NCBI RefSeq assembly: GCF_000372725.1
Contig: NW_005200146.1
Coordinates: 97,774 to 161,773 of the forward strand
DNA length: 64,000 bases
Direction of reading: 5' to 3'
Source: Emiliania huxleyi CCMP1516
Taxonomy: Eukaryota > Haptophyta > Isochrysidales > Noelaerhabdaceae
Below, in pieces: positions 32,572 to 42,700 of this stretch. Under the pieces are notes generated by a model that saw nothing but the letters and a program-made list of their open reading frames with translations, searched no databases and was not told where the DNA came from. Made by a program: the position numbers and the translations under genes. The number at the start of each line of letters is the position of its first letter. The first letter of the stretch is position 1.

Positions 32572-32671
32572 NNNNNNNNNNNNNNNNNNNNNNNNNNNNN
32601 NNNNNNNNNNNNNNNNNNNNNNNNNNNNNNNNNNNNNNNNNNNNNNNNNNNNNNNNNNNNNNNNNNNNNNN
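32572..32671. other. Assembly gap (100 N)
   Basis: A run of exactly 100 N, the usual placeholder for a gap of unknown size. Flanks are C-rich, GC-biased sequence. Confidence 1.
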
Positions 32672-32838
32672 CCGGATCTCCCCCAACCCCCCCCCCCCCG
32701 TCCGCGCGCCCGCGCCTCGAGACCTCGAGAGGCGCACGCCAGAGGAGTCAAGGAGCGCAGCAAGAGGAGCACAAGCACGCGCCCTCGCGACCCCGACCGT
32801 TGCTCCACACGAGACGAGCCTCGGCGTGGCGGCGGCGA

Positions 32839-32870
<32 letters not shown>

Positions 32871-32937
32871 GCAATGGCTGCGGCAACACCGCTGGCGGCG
32901 GATGGCGGCGGCGGCGGCGGCGGCCAAGTCGCGGAAG

Positions 32938-35592
32938 TCACTCCTTTGGCGCTGAAGACGCCAGCTCGTGCTCCGTGAGGGAGAGTGTGGCGGCCTGCGG
33001 GAGATATGGGGAGACATGGGGAGATATGGGGAGAGACGGGGAGATGTGTGCTCCGTGAGGGAGAGTGTGGCGGCCTCGGCCATCTCGCACAAGTCGCTTG
33101 CGATCGCGATCGTGCCGCTCGAGTGAGGCTGGCCCGCGCGCGCCGCCGCCTCGCTCATCGCCTCGAGCTTGGTCGCGTCCTGCAGCCAGCCTGTGACGGT
33201 GAGCGCGATCTTGCGAGGGTTGGACGAGTACTCGCCGAAGCCCGACTCGACGACGAACGGCACGTTGCCCGCCTGGGAGATATGGGGAGATACGGGGAGA
33301 TACGGGGAGATACGGGGAGAGATGACCTCGAGTACCGCCGGCTGGGCGCACAAGCAAGATGTGGGGAGATCTGGGGAGATCTGGGGAGAGATGGGGAGAG
33401 ATGGGGAGAGATGGGGAGATTGCACCTCTTGCCCGGGGAGATATGGGGAGATATGGGGAGAGATGGGGAGATTGCACCTCTTGGCCGGGGAGGAAGGAGG
33501 AGAGCATGGTGGGCAAGCCTCGGATCGCGGCCTCAGCGACCGTGCCGGGGCCGGCCTTGGTGACGATGCAGTCTGCGACCTCCATGTAGTCGGACATGCG
33601 GCTGGTGAAGCCGCGCGCGCACACGTCGACGCCCTCCCACCGCTGCCGCTCCAGCTTCTGCTGCAGGCGCGCGTTCTTGCCGCAGACCTGCGTGCTGAAT
33701 CCGCCAGCCTCAGGGCGGGAGGACGGTATTGTGGAGAGAGCACCGCGTGAGTACAACGGAGAAGAAGACAGTGAATACAGCCGAATACGGGTGAATGCGG
33801 CTGAAGACGTGTCCTCTCGAGCGCTGGTTGGGAGGCATGAATAATACGTGTTTCGCTTCTAGAGCCGCAGACGACGACGAGCTGCGTCTCTCCGGGGCAC
33901 TTCTTGCCGGCCTCGCTCGCTACCGAGGAAGAGCAGGGGACGTCAGTGGCGGGTGGAGAGACCGGGAGAGACCCGGAGATACCGGGAGATAGGGCGGGGC
34001 ATGGGGAGATCTGGGGAGATCTGGGGAGATCTGGGGAGATCTGGGGAGATGCGAGGAGGCATGGGGAGATCTGGGGAGATCTGGGGAGATCTGGGGAGAT
34101 GCGGGGAGATGCGGGGAGATCTGGGGAGATCACCGAGCGACTTGACGATGCCCTCGAGCGAGCCAACGCCGTCGCCGCCGCCCACGATGAGGACCGTCTT
34201 GCGGTCAGTCGAGAGGTGTAGCTCGCCGGCGAGCTGCCTATTCACAGCCAGCGGTGTGAAGAGACGCTGCTCACAGCGGCGGTCGAGCCAGCAGAGAGTC
34301 GGTGCTTGCGCTCCGCCGCCGCCGTCCAGAAGGCGGGGCGCACCGGCAGCCCGTACTGCCGCACCTGTGCGCCGCGTGCGCCGCAGCGCAGCCCGCACCG
34401 GCCGGCTAGCTGGCGCACGGCGTCCGAGGGGACGAAGCACGCGTCGACGCGCTTGTCGAACCACGTGCGGTGCGCGGAGCCGAGGTCGGTCACAACCGTG
34501 GCGAACGGCACCTGGCGTCTCCTCTTCTCGTCGAATCGCGCGAGGACGGAGAGGGGGACGTGCCTGTACCGCACCACCCACGGCACTGAACCGACACTCC
34601 GCCGCACCACCCACGGCACCGGACCCGAGACACGGGGAGATACGGGGAGATACGGGGAGATTCTAGGGGGACGTGCTGCGTCAGCGGGTGCATCGAGACG
34701 ACGAGGTGCGGGTCGTGCTCGCGCCTAGTCCACCATACCCCCAGAGGATCGAACCCAGTGTGGGCTCAGTCCCGTGCGTGGTGCGCGCCGTGCGCGCGCA
34801 TGCACTGAGCGAAGCCGCGCGAGCAAGTGAGCCGGTGCTGCAGGTTGAGCGCCGCCATCAGGGGCGGGAAGGAGGTTGCAAAGTAGCACGACCGCCAGAG
34901 CACGTTTGGGTACTTGGCGGCGAGGCGGTAGGACGGGACAAACTTGTTGAACGGGAAGGCGCCATACTGCGTCCACACGTCCACAATCGCCACGTCCAGT
35001 CTGCCCGGCGCCTCCCGCTCCATCGCCGCCTCGAGCGCCTCTGCCGACGCGCGGTGCCCGCCACCTGACGAGATCACACGAGGTCACACGAGATTGCCCG
35101 AGATTGCTCGAGAAGAAGCGGAAGGGCGCCACCCGTGTCCGAGATGAGGATGAGCACGCGCTTCTTGCCCGCGGCGGCGGCGGAGCGGGTGGCCAGGGCG
35201 CGGCTCTCGTCGCGGCGGCCCGGCCGCGACACCTCCACCACGCGCCGCGCCGCCGGCCCGCCAGCCATGGACCGGCTGTCTGCCGAGACGGTAATCACGC
35301 GGCCCGGCCCGAACGGAACGTCATCGAGCCCGCTGAGCTGGCGCGCTCCGGCAGCGGCGCCGCGGCGGCGCCACGGACGGCGGCGGTGCTGCCGCTCCGA
35401 CGTTGCCGGCTCTTGTGACGACAGGAGCCTCACTGCTGCGGTGGCTGTGCCGCCGCTGGCGGCGCTCCTGCCGCGCAGCGAGGCGAGCAGCGGCGCCGGA
35501 GCGAGCTGGTGGCCGATGCGAGGCGCACGCTGCGGCGGCGCCTCCGAGGAGCCATGCCGCGTGAGCAGCGAGCTGGCGAGGAGGCCGAGCAT
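32938..35592 (-). CDS. MGD: Monogalactosyldiacylglycerol (MGDG) synthase, plastid GT28 family, multi-exon
   Basis: Read from ATG 35592 downward, a Ser/Ala/Arg-rich N-terminus (likely plastid transit sequence) precedes KKRVLILISDTG-GGHRASAEAL (acceptor-side Gly motif). Then come VDVWTQYGAFPFNKFVPSYR, HLVVSMHPLTQHVPL, ATVVTDLGSAHRTWF, VLIVGGGDGVGSLEGIVKSL, TSRMSDYMEVADCIVTKAGPGT, PTMLSSFLPGQE and GNVPFVVESGFGEYSS, all hallmark segments of plant/algal MGDG synthases. The enzyme moves galactose from UDP-Gal to diacylglycerol to make the main thylakoid lipid. At least seven introns interrupt it, several filled with GGGGAGAT arrays. The exact joins of the middle exons are approximate. The stop is at 32938-32940. 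Confidence 0.88.
32995..33074 (-). repeat. Last intron of MGDG synthase: GGGGAGAT array inside a 27-bp direct duplication
   Basis: Plus-strand copies 32968-32994 and 33048-33074 are identical over 27 bp. Read on the gene strand, the intron starts GCCGCCACAC within the first copy and ends CCGCAG just before the second. The 53 bp between is mostly GGGGAGAT-type repeat. Splicing gives CEMAE-AATLSLTEHELASS. Confidence 0.85.
33000..34140. repeat. GGGGAGAT(AT/CT/GC) arrays in MGDG synthase introns
   Basis: Separate clusters lie at ~33000-33046, 33275-33322, 33358-33420, 33436-33472 and 33945-34130. Each sits between coding segments. The arrays differ in the two variable bases (ATATGGGGAG, ATCTGGGGAG, ATGCGGGGAG). 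Confidence 0.85.
34564..34676 (-). repeat. MGDG synthase intron with 12-bp direct repeat and an inverted CACCCACGG element
   Basis: On the gene strand GCACGTCCCCCT both starts the intron and starts the next exon (plus 34552-34563 and 34665-34676). The interior has ATCTCCCCGT repeats and two CCGTGGGTGGTGCGG segments, which are the CACCCACGG element in the opposite orientation to its copies in exostosin introns. GC-AG. Splicing gives LTQHVPLSVLARFD. Confidence 0.82.
34722..34810 (-). repeat. MGDG synthase intron made of a CACCCACGG/GGTTCGATCC element
   Basis: On the gene strand it reads GCACGGCGCGCACCACGCAC...ACTGGGTTCGATCC...GGTATGGTGGACTAG, then the exon GCGCGAGCACGACCC. It is the same core and same 3' end as exostosin introns 3 and 4, in the same sense relative to transcription. 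Edges are accurate to a few bases. Confidence 0.65.
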
Positions 35593-36340
35593 TCGGTTGC
35601 CTCGGAGAGTTGTCGAGCAGGCGGAGCTGCAGCGAGGCCTCGTCAAGTCGTCAAAGAATTCTGGGAGGCCACGCCCCTCTCACAGCAGACTGGCACGAAC
35701 TAGCACCACAAAAGGCACAGCAGACAACGGCCCCTTATGGGCCGTCGAAGAGGCCGTCATACTCCTCCGGCCTCGCCCCCCCTTCCCAACCCTCCCCTGG
35801 CTCAGGCTCCTCATCCTCGCGGCGCGCAGTGCGCACCCCGCCCCGCGAAGACGAACCCTTCCGCCGGCGTGCCTCGCGGGACTGCCGCCCGCTGCCGCCG
35901 CCAAAAGAATTTTACAACCAGCGGCGGTCGCACGACACGATTCACGCGACAGGCGAGGCGCGGGCGACGGCTTCCTCAGAAGCCGTCGCCCGCACCACAG
36001 GAGCAGTCACACCACCACTCCCACTCCGGCGCCCACCCGCTCCCCACCCCGACATCGCCACCCCACCCCACGCTCGCCCACGACGCCAGCCGCCCGTCGC
36101 CCGCCGCACCGCCGTCTCGCCCGCCGCCTCGCCCAGCCTCCGCGCCCGCCCGCCCGACCGCCGCCAGCGCCGACGGCCTCCGCCTCGCCCGCCCTCCGAT
36201 CCTGTGGTCTCGCTGAAGAAATCGACGCAGCAGCGACCGCGTCAAAAGAATGTATGTACGGTATTTTGCACGTAAAGGTTCTCGAGGTGGAAATCCGAGT
36301 GTGTGTGTGTGTGTGTGTGTGACACTCACACTCACGAGGT
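35593..36340. other. Intergenic, partly repeat-derived
   Basis: No gene recognised. It contains CAAAAGAATTTTACAACC (~35902) and the hairpin GGCGACGGCTTC/GAAGCCGTCGCC (~35966-35993) with flanks related to those at ~5603-5660. It also has a Pro/Arg-coding CCGCC tract that is probably just GC bias, and a (TG)n run (36299-36322). Confidence 0.45.
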
Positions 36341-36920
36341 GGAAATCCTTTGGCCGCGTTGGGTAGCGAGTCTTCTTGCCCGCCGCCGCGGCCTGGCAGG
36401 CCACGTCGAGGGGGAGACCCAGGCGGCGCTGCACCGAGATCCGCATCGCCCAAGTCTCCATTCGCATGTCATCCCGCATGGGGATGGCGTTGAGGAAGGC
36501 GCCGGCGCCATCCTGGCTCACCGCCACGAAGCGGACTGCCTCCCGCCAAGCCTCATGCTTCGCCCGCTCCCTGCCCTTGGCCTGCGCACTCCTTCCACGT
36601 CGCCGTGATCATGCCATGCTCCTTCTTGAGCCTGTCATCCGCCGCCCGCAGCTCGTCGAAATCGGAGCCCGGCGCCTTGCTCACGTCGAGGTCGCGGAAA
36701 GGAGCATGCAGCTGGCGCATGAGCCGGCGACGAGCGCCCAAGTGCCAATCCACGCCGGCTCACGAATGTCCACGGCGCTGGTGAGGCCCATGCCGCCCAT
36801 CTTGACGGGAAGGCGCGCCTGCTTGCGCGCGCGTTCCCAGCGCGTGCCGAGGCGGAATCCGACGCTGGCGACGAGCCTCGGCCATAGTCGTTTCCCCTTT
36901 GGAGGCAGACATTTCAGAAA
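36340..36920 (-). mobile_element. Non-LTR retrotransposon remnant (C-terminal RT region)
   Basis: Minus-strand frames give KQARLPVKMGGMGLTSAVDI, then RLMRQLHAPFRDLDVS, then AFLNAIPMRDDMRMETWAMR and ISVQRRLGLPLDVAC. The sequence 'ARLP.r.GGmGLrsa', then 'Fl.aiP......i....F....rRRLGlPl' is the usual post-RT region of algal non-LTR elements. Frames are broken between segments and the RT palm is absent, so this is a decayed 3' fragment. Its end abuts a (TG)n run and a 36-bp sequence that is also at ~29815-29852. Confidence 0.6.
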
Positions 36921-38168
36921 GCGAATCCCAGGCCGCATGGGGCGGCGCAGGCTGCCACCGCTGCCCGGGCGCGCCGAGCGGCGGCGGAGGGCCGCCCAGG
37001 CCACCACCAGTGCCTCTCCCACCGGCGGCGCGGCGGCAGTGGCGCCGACCGCCCCTCCATCAGCGGCGGCGCGAGGCTGTCGTCGGGACGCCGGCAGGTG
37101 ACGCGCGAATAGGGTGCCACCGGACCGGCCGACGAGCACCCAGCGGAGCCGTCATCGTGCATGGCGAGCCGAGCACCGCCGCGTCGCTTCTCGGCGCATT
37201 GGAGAGCAGAGGAAGCTGCTGGCGTCGCGGCTGGGATCGGCAGCGGCGCCAGCAGCTTTCTCGGATCTGAAGCGACTTTGAGCGCCGATCGATCGATCTG
37301 AGGGCTGACCGATGGGCGGCGCTGGGAGGAAGACCGCGCCACCCGTCGGCCAGCCCTCAGCTCCGCGACGGCGACTCGATAGTCGTGGCCGGCGCTCGGC
37401 TGCCACTCTAAGCTGTGCCGCCAGGCGCTCCTGGAACCGTGACGTCACTTCTTATGGATGCGGCACTAGGGACGCCCAATGTTTTCGTAAATATAGAAGC
37501 CACTCTCTCGCGTGTGGAAGCCACGACTGCGTAGTCGTGCTCCCCCGGAGCACGCCATAGAGCGCCGGTTTTGTGTACCGGGCGCACCCGCAGCCGTACA
37601 CACCACTGCTGCCACTGCCAGGGGGTCGCCGCAGGCGCCCCAAGCGGCGCGGAGCGCCGCCGCAGGCGGCGGACAGCAGGTGCGCAAAATTAAACGCCAT
37701 TTTCGGTTCCGCAGTTTTGCCACTAACGTCGAAATCCTGTACAAATCGAGACTTACGAGAGCCGAGCCTCCCACGAAAACCACAGAGGGGCGCGCGGACA
37801 GCGCGCCGCCAGGGGCGCCGCAGGCGCCTCAAGCGGTGCGGAGCGCCGCCACAGGCGGCGGACAGCAGGTGCGCGAAATTAAACGCCATTTTCGGTTCCG
37901 CGGTTTTGGCACTGTCTACCAACTTTGTGGTACAAATCGACTTGCACTTGGTCTGAGCCCTGCGCTGCGTTTGAGCCTCCATTCTGAAAGTGTACGTAGA
38001 AGGGAAGGCAGCAGGTCCGGCTTGCGAACTCCGCTGTGCGCCGACAAGCGGTATGGCGCCGAGTAGAGGCCATTTTCCTATTAGAAAAGGCTGTCGAGAG
38101 CGCAAAATTTTCTTCGCTGCGCGCCCAACCATGGTGGGCACGCAGCGGGCGCCTGCGGCGCCAAATTT
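36921..38168. other. Intergenic with a duplicated ~90-bp unit
   Basis: No gene recognised. The unit from ~37620 to 37727 recurs at ~37808-37912. Both contain GGCGGACAGCAGGTGCGC then AAATTAAACGCCATTTTCGG. A short palindrome-like CACGACTGCGTAGTCGTG lies at ~37522-37539. Confidence 0.55.
37620..37912. repeat. ~90-100-bp direct repeat, two copies ~188 bp apart
   Basis: Copies at ~37620-37727 and ~37808-37912 share CGCCGCAGGCGCC, GCGGAGCGCCGCC, GGCGGACAGCAGGTGCGC and AAATTAAACGCCATTTTCGG, with single substitutions. Both are followed by GTTTTG(G)CACT. Between them is unrelated sequence. Confidence 0.85.
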
Positions 38169-39288
38169 TTGAAATGTCTGCCAGTCGCCCAACCTGATCT
38201 CAGAATCACTCCGATGGGCGACCTGTCCATCGCCGCGGATGAGCTGCTGCGGGGACTCGGCGGGGCGGGCGTGATGACCGAGGGCGACTTCGAGGCCCTC
38301 ATCCGGATGGAGGTGACGCGCGGAAGAAGGGCGAGTACTACGCGTGCTATGAGTTTGGGACGGCGATCACGCCCGACTTGGACCAGATGATGCGCATCGG
38401 GACGCTGGCGATGGTGCGCCTGCTGCTGCGCTGCGGAAGCTTCAGGGCGTGCTACTCGAAGCTGAGCGAAGCGAGCGCGGCGGCGCTTCGTCGCAGGCGA
38501 CGAGGCTGCCATCGCGCTCGCCCAGCTCGTCAAGGAAGACAAGCTGCCAAAGCTCAAACATCTTCGTCTCGAGGACTGCGCGATTGGCGACGCCGGCTTC
38601 GCCGCCCTCGCCGAAGCTTTGCGACACCAGCCGAGCTTGGAGCCTGTCCTCAGTAGAAACCCCGCCTGGGAGAAGGACGGGCCGGGCAAGCGCGCCTTCG
38701 AAGAGGTCTGGGCCAGCACTTCTGTCGAGGAGGGCTATGCGCCGCAGCCTGCCTCGGAGGAGGGCCCCCCGCTCGTGCTTGTGTGCAAGGGCTCCGAGCG
38801 TGCGCTCGTCTTCGAGCACGCAAGGGTGCTCGCCGGCGGCGCGGCGGCGCTGCTCACGCGCCTCGCACCCCGGGACGGCTGTGGTCCCAGCCTGGGAGAA
38901 GCCGTGTCGTTACGGCGAGTGGTCGCTCATCACCATGCACATCGGCCCGGCGGCGATGGCGACGGAGGCTCAGCTGCGCAATGGTTTCCTGACGCGCACG
39001 TGCGACGAGCGCGTCCTCCATGCCGCTCACTTGCGGCTTCAGGAGGATAACACCCTTATTATCAATCGTAGCATAGCAGAGCATCCCGAGAGGACGTTCA
39101 AAGTGGTCGCTCAGTCGTTTGCAGTCAACGAGGACGGCACCATCTCGCCCATTGCCGCGGTCTACAACGAGCGCGGGAGCATTCGCCTGTTGACATGGGC
39201 TCATGTGTTCATGTTCATGCATCCGTGGGCACGAGGAGCTGATGCGCTTGCCTCCCTGCGCATGAGGGCTGAGGCGGCGCGAAGCTGA
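38169..39288 (+). CDS. Gene or remnant with an RNase-inhibitor-type LRR and an unknown C-terminal domain
   Basis: Coding-like stretches appear in shifting frames. ~38210-38400 gives MGDLSIAADELLRGLGGAG and EGDFEALIRMEVTRG. ~38490-38650 gives an LRR pair (DEAAIALAQLVKEDKLPKLK, then HLRLEDCAIGDAGFAALAEAL). ~38650-38880 gives AWEKDGPGKRAFEEVWAS. 38900-39288 gives AWEKPCRYGEWSLITMHIGP to the stop at 39286-39288. The repeated GCCTGGGAGAAG at ~38666 and ~38894 could mark a duplication-flanked intron between the last two. I could not fix the joins, and the C-terminal domain is unrecognised. It may be a pseudogene. Confidence 0.4.
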
Positions 39289-39786
39289 TTTTAAAGCGAC
39301 TCGGCCGCCCGCGCGCGCCGTGCGAGTCCGGGGGTGGCACCTTACGACCGAGAGCGAGACCGACGACATGAGGCGGACAGAGGAGGCTCATCACTCAGAG
39401 GTGTCGTGTGTGGGCCCCCCGGCCCCGCGCGCGCGAACGACGCGGGAGGAAGGGAAGGAAGTGTAAGTGTGTTGTTATGCGTTGAGGCGGCTTGCTTGGC
39501 TCCCAGGGTCCCAGCACAGCCGCATGTGCTGAGGTGGGGCTGGGTGGAGGTGATTGATTCTCCGGGTCAGTCTGGAGGTCATTCTCCACCACCTCCTGCG
39601 ACCTTCGGGGGCAAAGACATGGGCTCTATGGCTCAGACTGCACTCCTCTTGGTCCCTTCTGATGCCCTAGGCCACACACCTGGGCCTTACCTGGGGCTCT
39701 AGGGGGCGGGCGGGGTTTGCCCCCCGAAACTGGCATGGGGAACCTTTTAAGTGATCGCGGCGATGTAGACGTCATTTTTTAGCAAT
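39289..39786. other. Intergenic between convergent genes
   Basis: No gene recognised. A GGGGGCGGGCGGGG / TTTGCCCCCCGAAA segment near 39700-39730 could form a short stem. No terminator can be named in this type of genome. Confidence 0.4.
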
Positions 39787-42700
39787 TTAGGAGACGCGCG
39801 GACGAACTTGCCGGAACTCTCTCCTTCTCTCTCTCTCTCTCTCCTCCTCCTCCTCCTCCTGCTGCTGCTGCTCCTCCTCCTCGCCCTCTTCGCCCTCCTC
39901 GCCCTCCTCGCCCTCCTCGCTCTCCGCCTCCTCCGCCTCCTCCTCCCCCTCCTCCTCGCCATCCTCCCCCTCCTCCCCCTCCTCCCCCTCCTCTCCCTCC
40001 TCACTGCCTCCCTCCTCGCCCTCCTCCTCCTCCTCGTCCGTCTCCCCCTCCGGCCCGAGCTTCCCCAGCCGGTACTCCATCTCCTCCTCCTCCTCCTCCT
40101 CCTCCTCCTCCTCCTCCTCCTCCTCCTCCCTCGCTCTGCGACGGCGCAGTAGCCGACGCCACCGCTTTAACGAGGGCGCGACCGTGTCCGTCAAAATGAA
40201 GTTGAGCAGCAGCTGCGCTGAAGAGAGGGTCTTGTCGTCGTCAATATCGTCGGACGTATGGATATCGAGCAGGATGATCTTCTTGCCGTCAATCAGCTTC
40301 TGGCGCAGGTCGTAGATGATGTTGAGGCAGTGCTGCTTGAGGGCCGCCTCGTACGTAGGAAGGTAGATTTTCTTGCGCGCCTCGACGAGGCCCAGGCGGA
40401 GGCCCTTGAGCCCGAGGTCCTTCTCCGACGCGGTGACATCAATAGCGCCAGAGTCAAAACTTGACATGTAATCAGAGTCGAAGTCGTCAGAGCCGGGATA
40501 GTCGGAGTCGTCAGATGCCGGGAGGTAGCGTACGCCGCCGTAATGGCACATGCCGCTCGCCCTGGCCTTTGGACCACCACGCGCCAACACCCCCCGTGCC
40601 TTCCCGCTCTTTTCGTCGAAGCTCTTGAGGCAGACACCCTCCTTCTTTTTCGGAAACATCATCATGCCCTGCCACACGCCCTCCACGGACTGAGAGTAGA
40701 CGACGTCGTTGCCGTTTATGCCGTCCATGAAGGGGACGCGGATACTGCCGTGCGGGTAGAGGGGCGAGAGGTGCTTGTACTCGGTCGTTGAGTGCGAGGT
40801 CACGTCGATGATCAGGTAGCCCTCCATGGCGCTCAAGAGCGTCCTTGAGCCGTCGCTGTGCATCTTTGGAGCGCCAGATTTGTCGAAGTAATTCTTGCGC
40901 TCCTCGACACTGATGACAGAAGGCCTAGCGATGCCGCGGAGTTGGCCACTCGAGTAGAAGCACGAGCTCGGGATGTCGACGACCGGCACGCTCGTGGTCA
41001 TGACGCCGTTCGAGGACGAGGCGGCCGCAGCGCTGGAAGCGGCAGCGACGGGCGGGATGGTGTTGAAAATGCTGATGACGGGCGCGGAGTCCGTGCCGCT
41101 GGACACGGCTTTGAGGCGCGCGACGACGATCCGCACCTGGTCCATCCAGTCAGGCGGGGCGCGCTGCTGTGTAATCTCGCGCTGCATGTTCTTCTCAAAG
41201 CGCTTTGTCTCCAAAATGTCCTTGACCTGCGCCTGCACGAGCGCCTGCGTCGCAGGGGAGTCGTCCGTGAAGCGCTCGTACAGTTCCACGCGCAGCTGGT
41301 TGGCCGACTCCTTGCCTTTGATGTGGAGGAAGCGGTTGAGGTCAGCAGCGACGCCCGCCGCCGAGAAGCCGTGCTCCTTTTTTTTCCCCGTGGGCCCAAA
41401 CTGCAAGCAGCCGCCGCAATCGACGCGCACCACCTCCTCCCCACTCATGAGCAGGTTCTCCATCTTGTCGCCCACCACGTCCTCGTTGCCGAGCACTAAA
41501 TCGGCGATATAGCCGGCGCCGAGCGCCTCCGCGCACCGCTCCTTGTCGGCCTTGCCGGTCGGGCTTGGGTGGCGCATCCCGTCCAAATACTCGATCAGCG
41601 TGAAGTAGAACGAGCCAATGATCTCGTTGCGTCCCCCTGTGACCACGGCGGTGTAGAGGGCCATGCACGGCACGCGGACGCCCATCTGGCGGTACATCAT
41701 GTTTGAGAGGTACTCGCTCGATGTGTGCAGCCCCGGTTGCACGCCCTCTGCCTCCATCTTGCCGCCGCGTTTGAGCACAAAGATCTTGGCGTATTTCCTG
41801 CCCCACGAGACGCGCACCTTGAGGGGCGCGGTCGAGCCCTTGAGCTGCTCTAAGAACTCGACGTTCTCGAGCTTGAGGTCCTTCGCGGGAGGGAACTCGC
41901 CCGGCTTGGACTGCGAATCGAAGTAGGCGTTGACGACGTCCCACTTGATCGAGTACATCTTGACCGCCGCCGGAGGGATCGGCTTCGAGAAGACCACCTC
42001 CTGCGAAGCGCTCGCGAAGTGGCGCTGCATCGGGTAGAGTAGCTCCGCGTGCGCAGAGCCGATGTGCCACTGCGGGAGGTTGAGTTTGAAGACCTCGTTC
42101 AAGTCGACGAAGGCGATCTTGAACACGCCGAGACCACTCCACCAAATCGCCGTCTCCAGCGACGTCGTCGCTGAGATGAGCGCCTTGGGCGTCCGCCCTG
42201 GGCGGGAGCCCTGGCCCACGTGCTCGTTGAGTGCGCCGACGAACAAAAGGGCGTTGAAGTTGTCCTTGTAGGCGCCGCCCCGAACGCCGGGTGCGAAGGT
42301 GAGGCCCGCGTGGATGACCTCGTCGTGGCGGAGTACGCGGTAGGCCGTGAAGCTGCCGTGCATCAGCGGCGGCGACAAGGTGGTCACGTTCCACTCGGTG
42401 AGGTCACGCACGTCCTTCACGCCGGTGCGGCCGTCAGGCATGGCGCGCTGCTTGAGAGCCTCTCTGAGGACGGCCTGGTGCGAGCCACCCTGCTCGAGGA
42501 ACTTGTCCCACAGCTCGCGCAGCGAGAAGTTGAGCCGCGCCGCCTCCCCAGGGAACAGCGCCGCCTTGTTCGGCACGTCCTTAACCATCACGAAGTCCCA
42601 CGCCTTGGAGGACTGCCCGCCGCGCCTTGCGAACTCGCTCACGGAGACGTCGGATTTAATGTTCGACTTCTCGGTGACGCGAATCTTGCCGCCGGGCACA

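Noticed and set aside
33000..34130. Proteins with RYGEIWGDMG or PISPHLPISP repeats
   Set aside because: Translations of GGGGAGAT intron arrays. The coding exons of MGDG synthase are interrupted by them and rejoin in frame when they are removed.
35740..36200. Pro/Arg-rich frames as a plus-strand gene
   Set aside because: Frames are open in several phases because of CCG/CCC bias, with no domain, start context or conserved motif.
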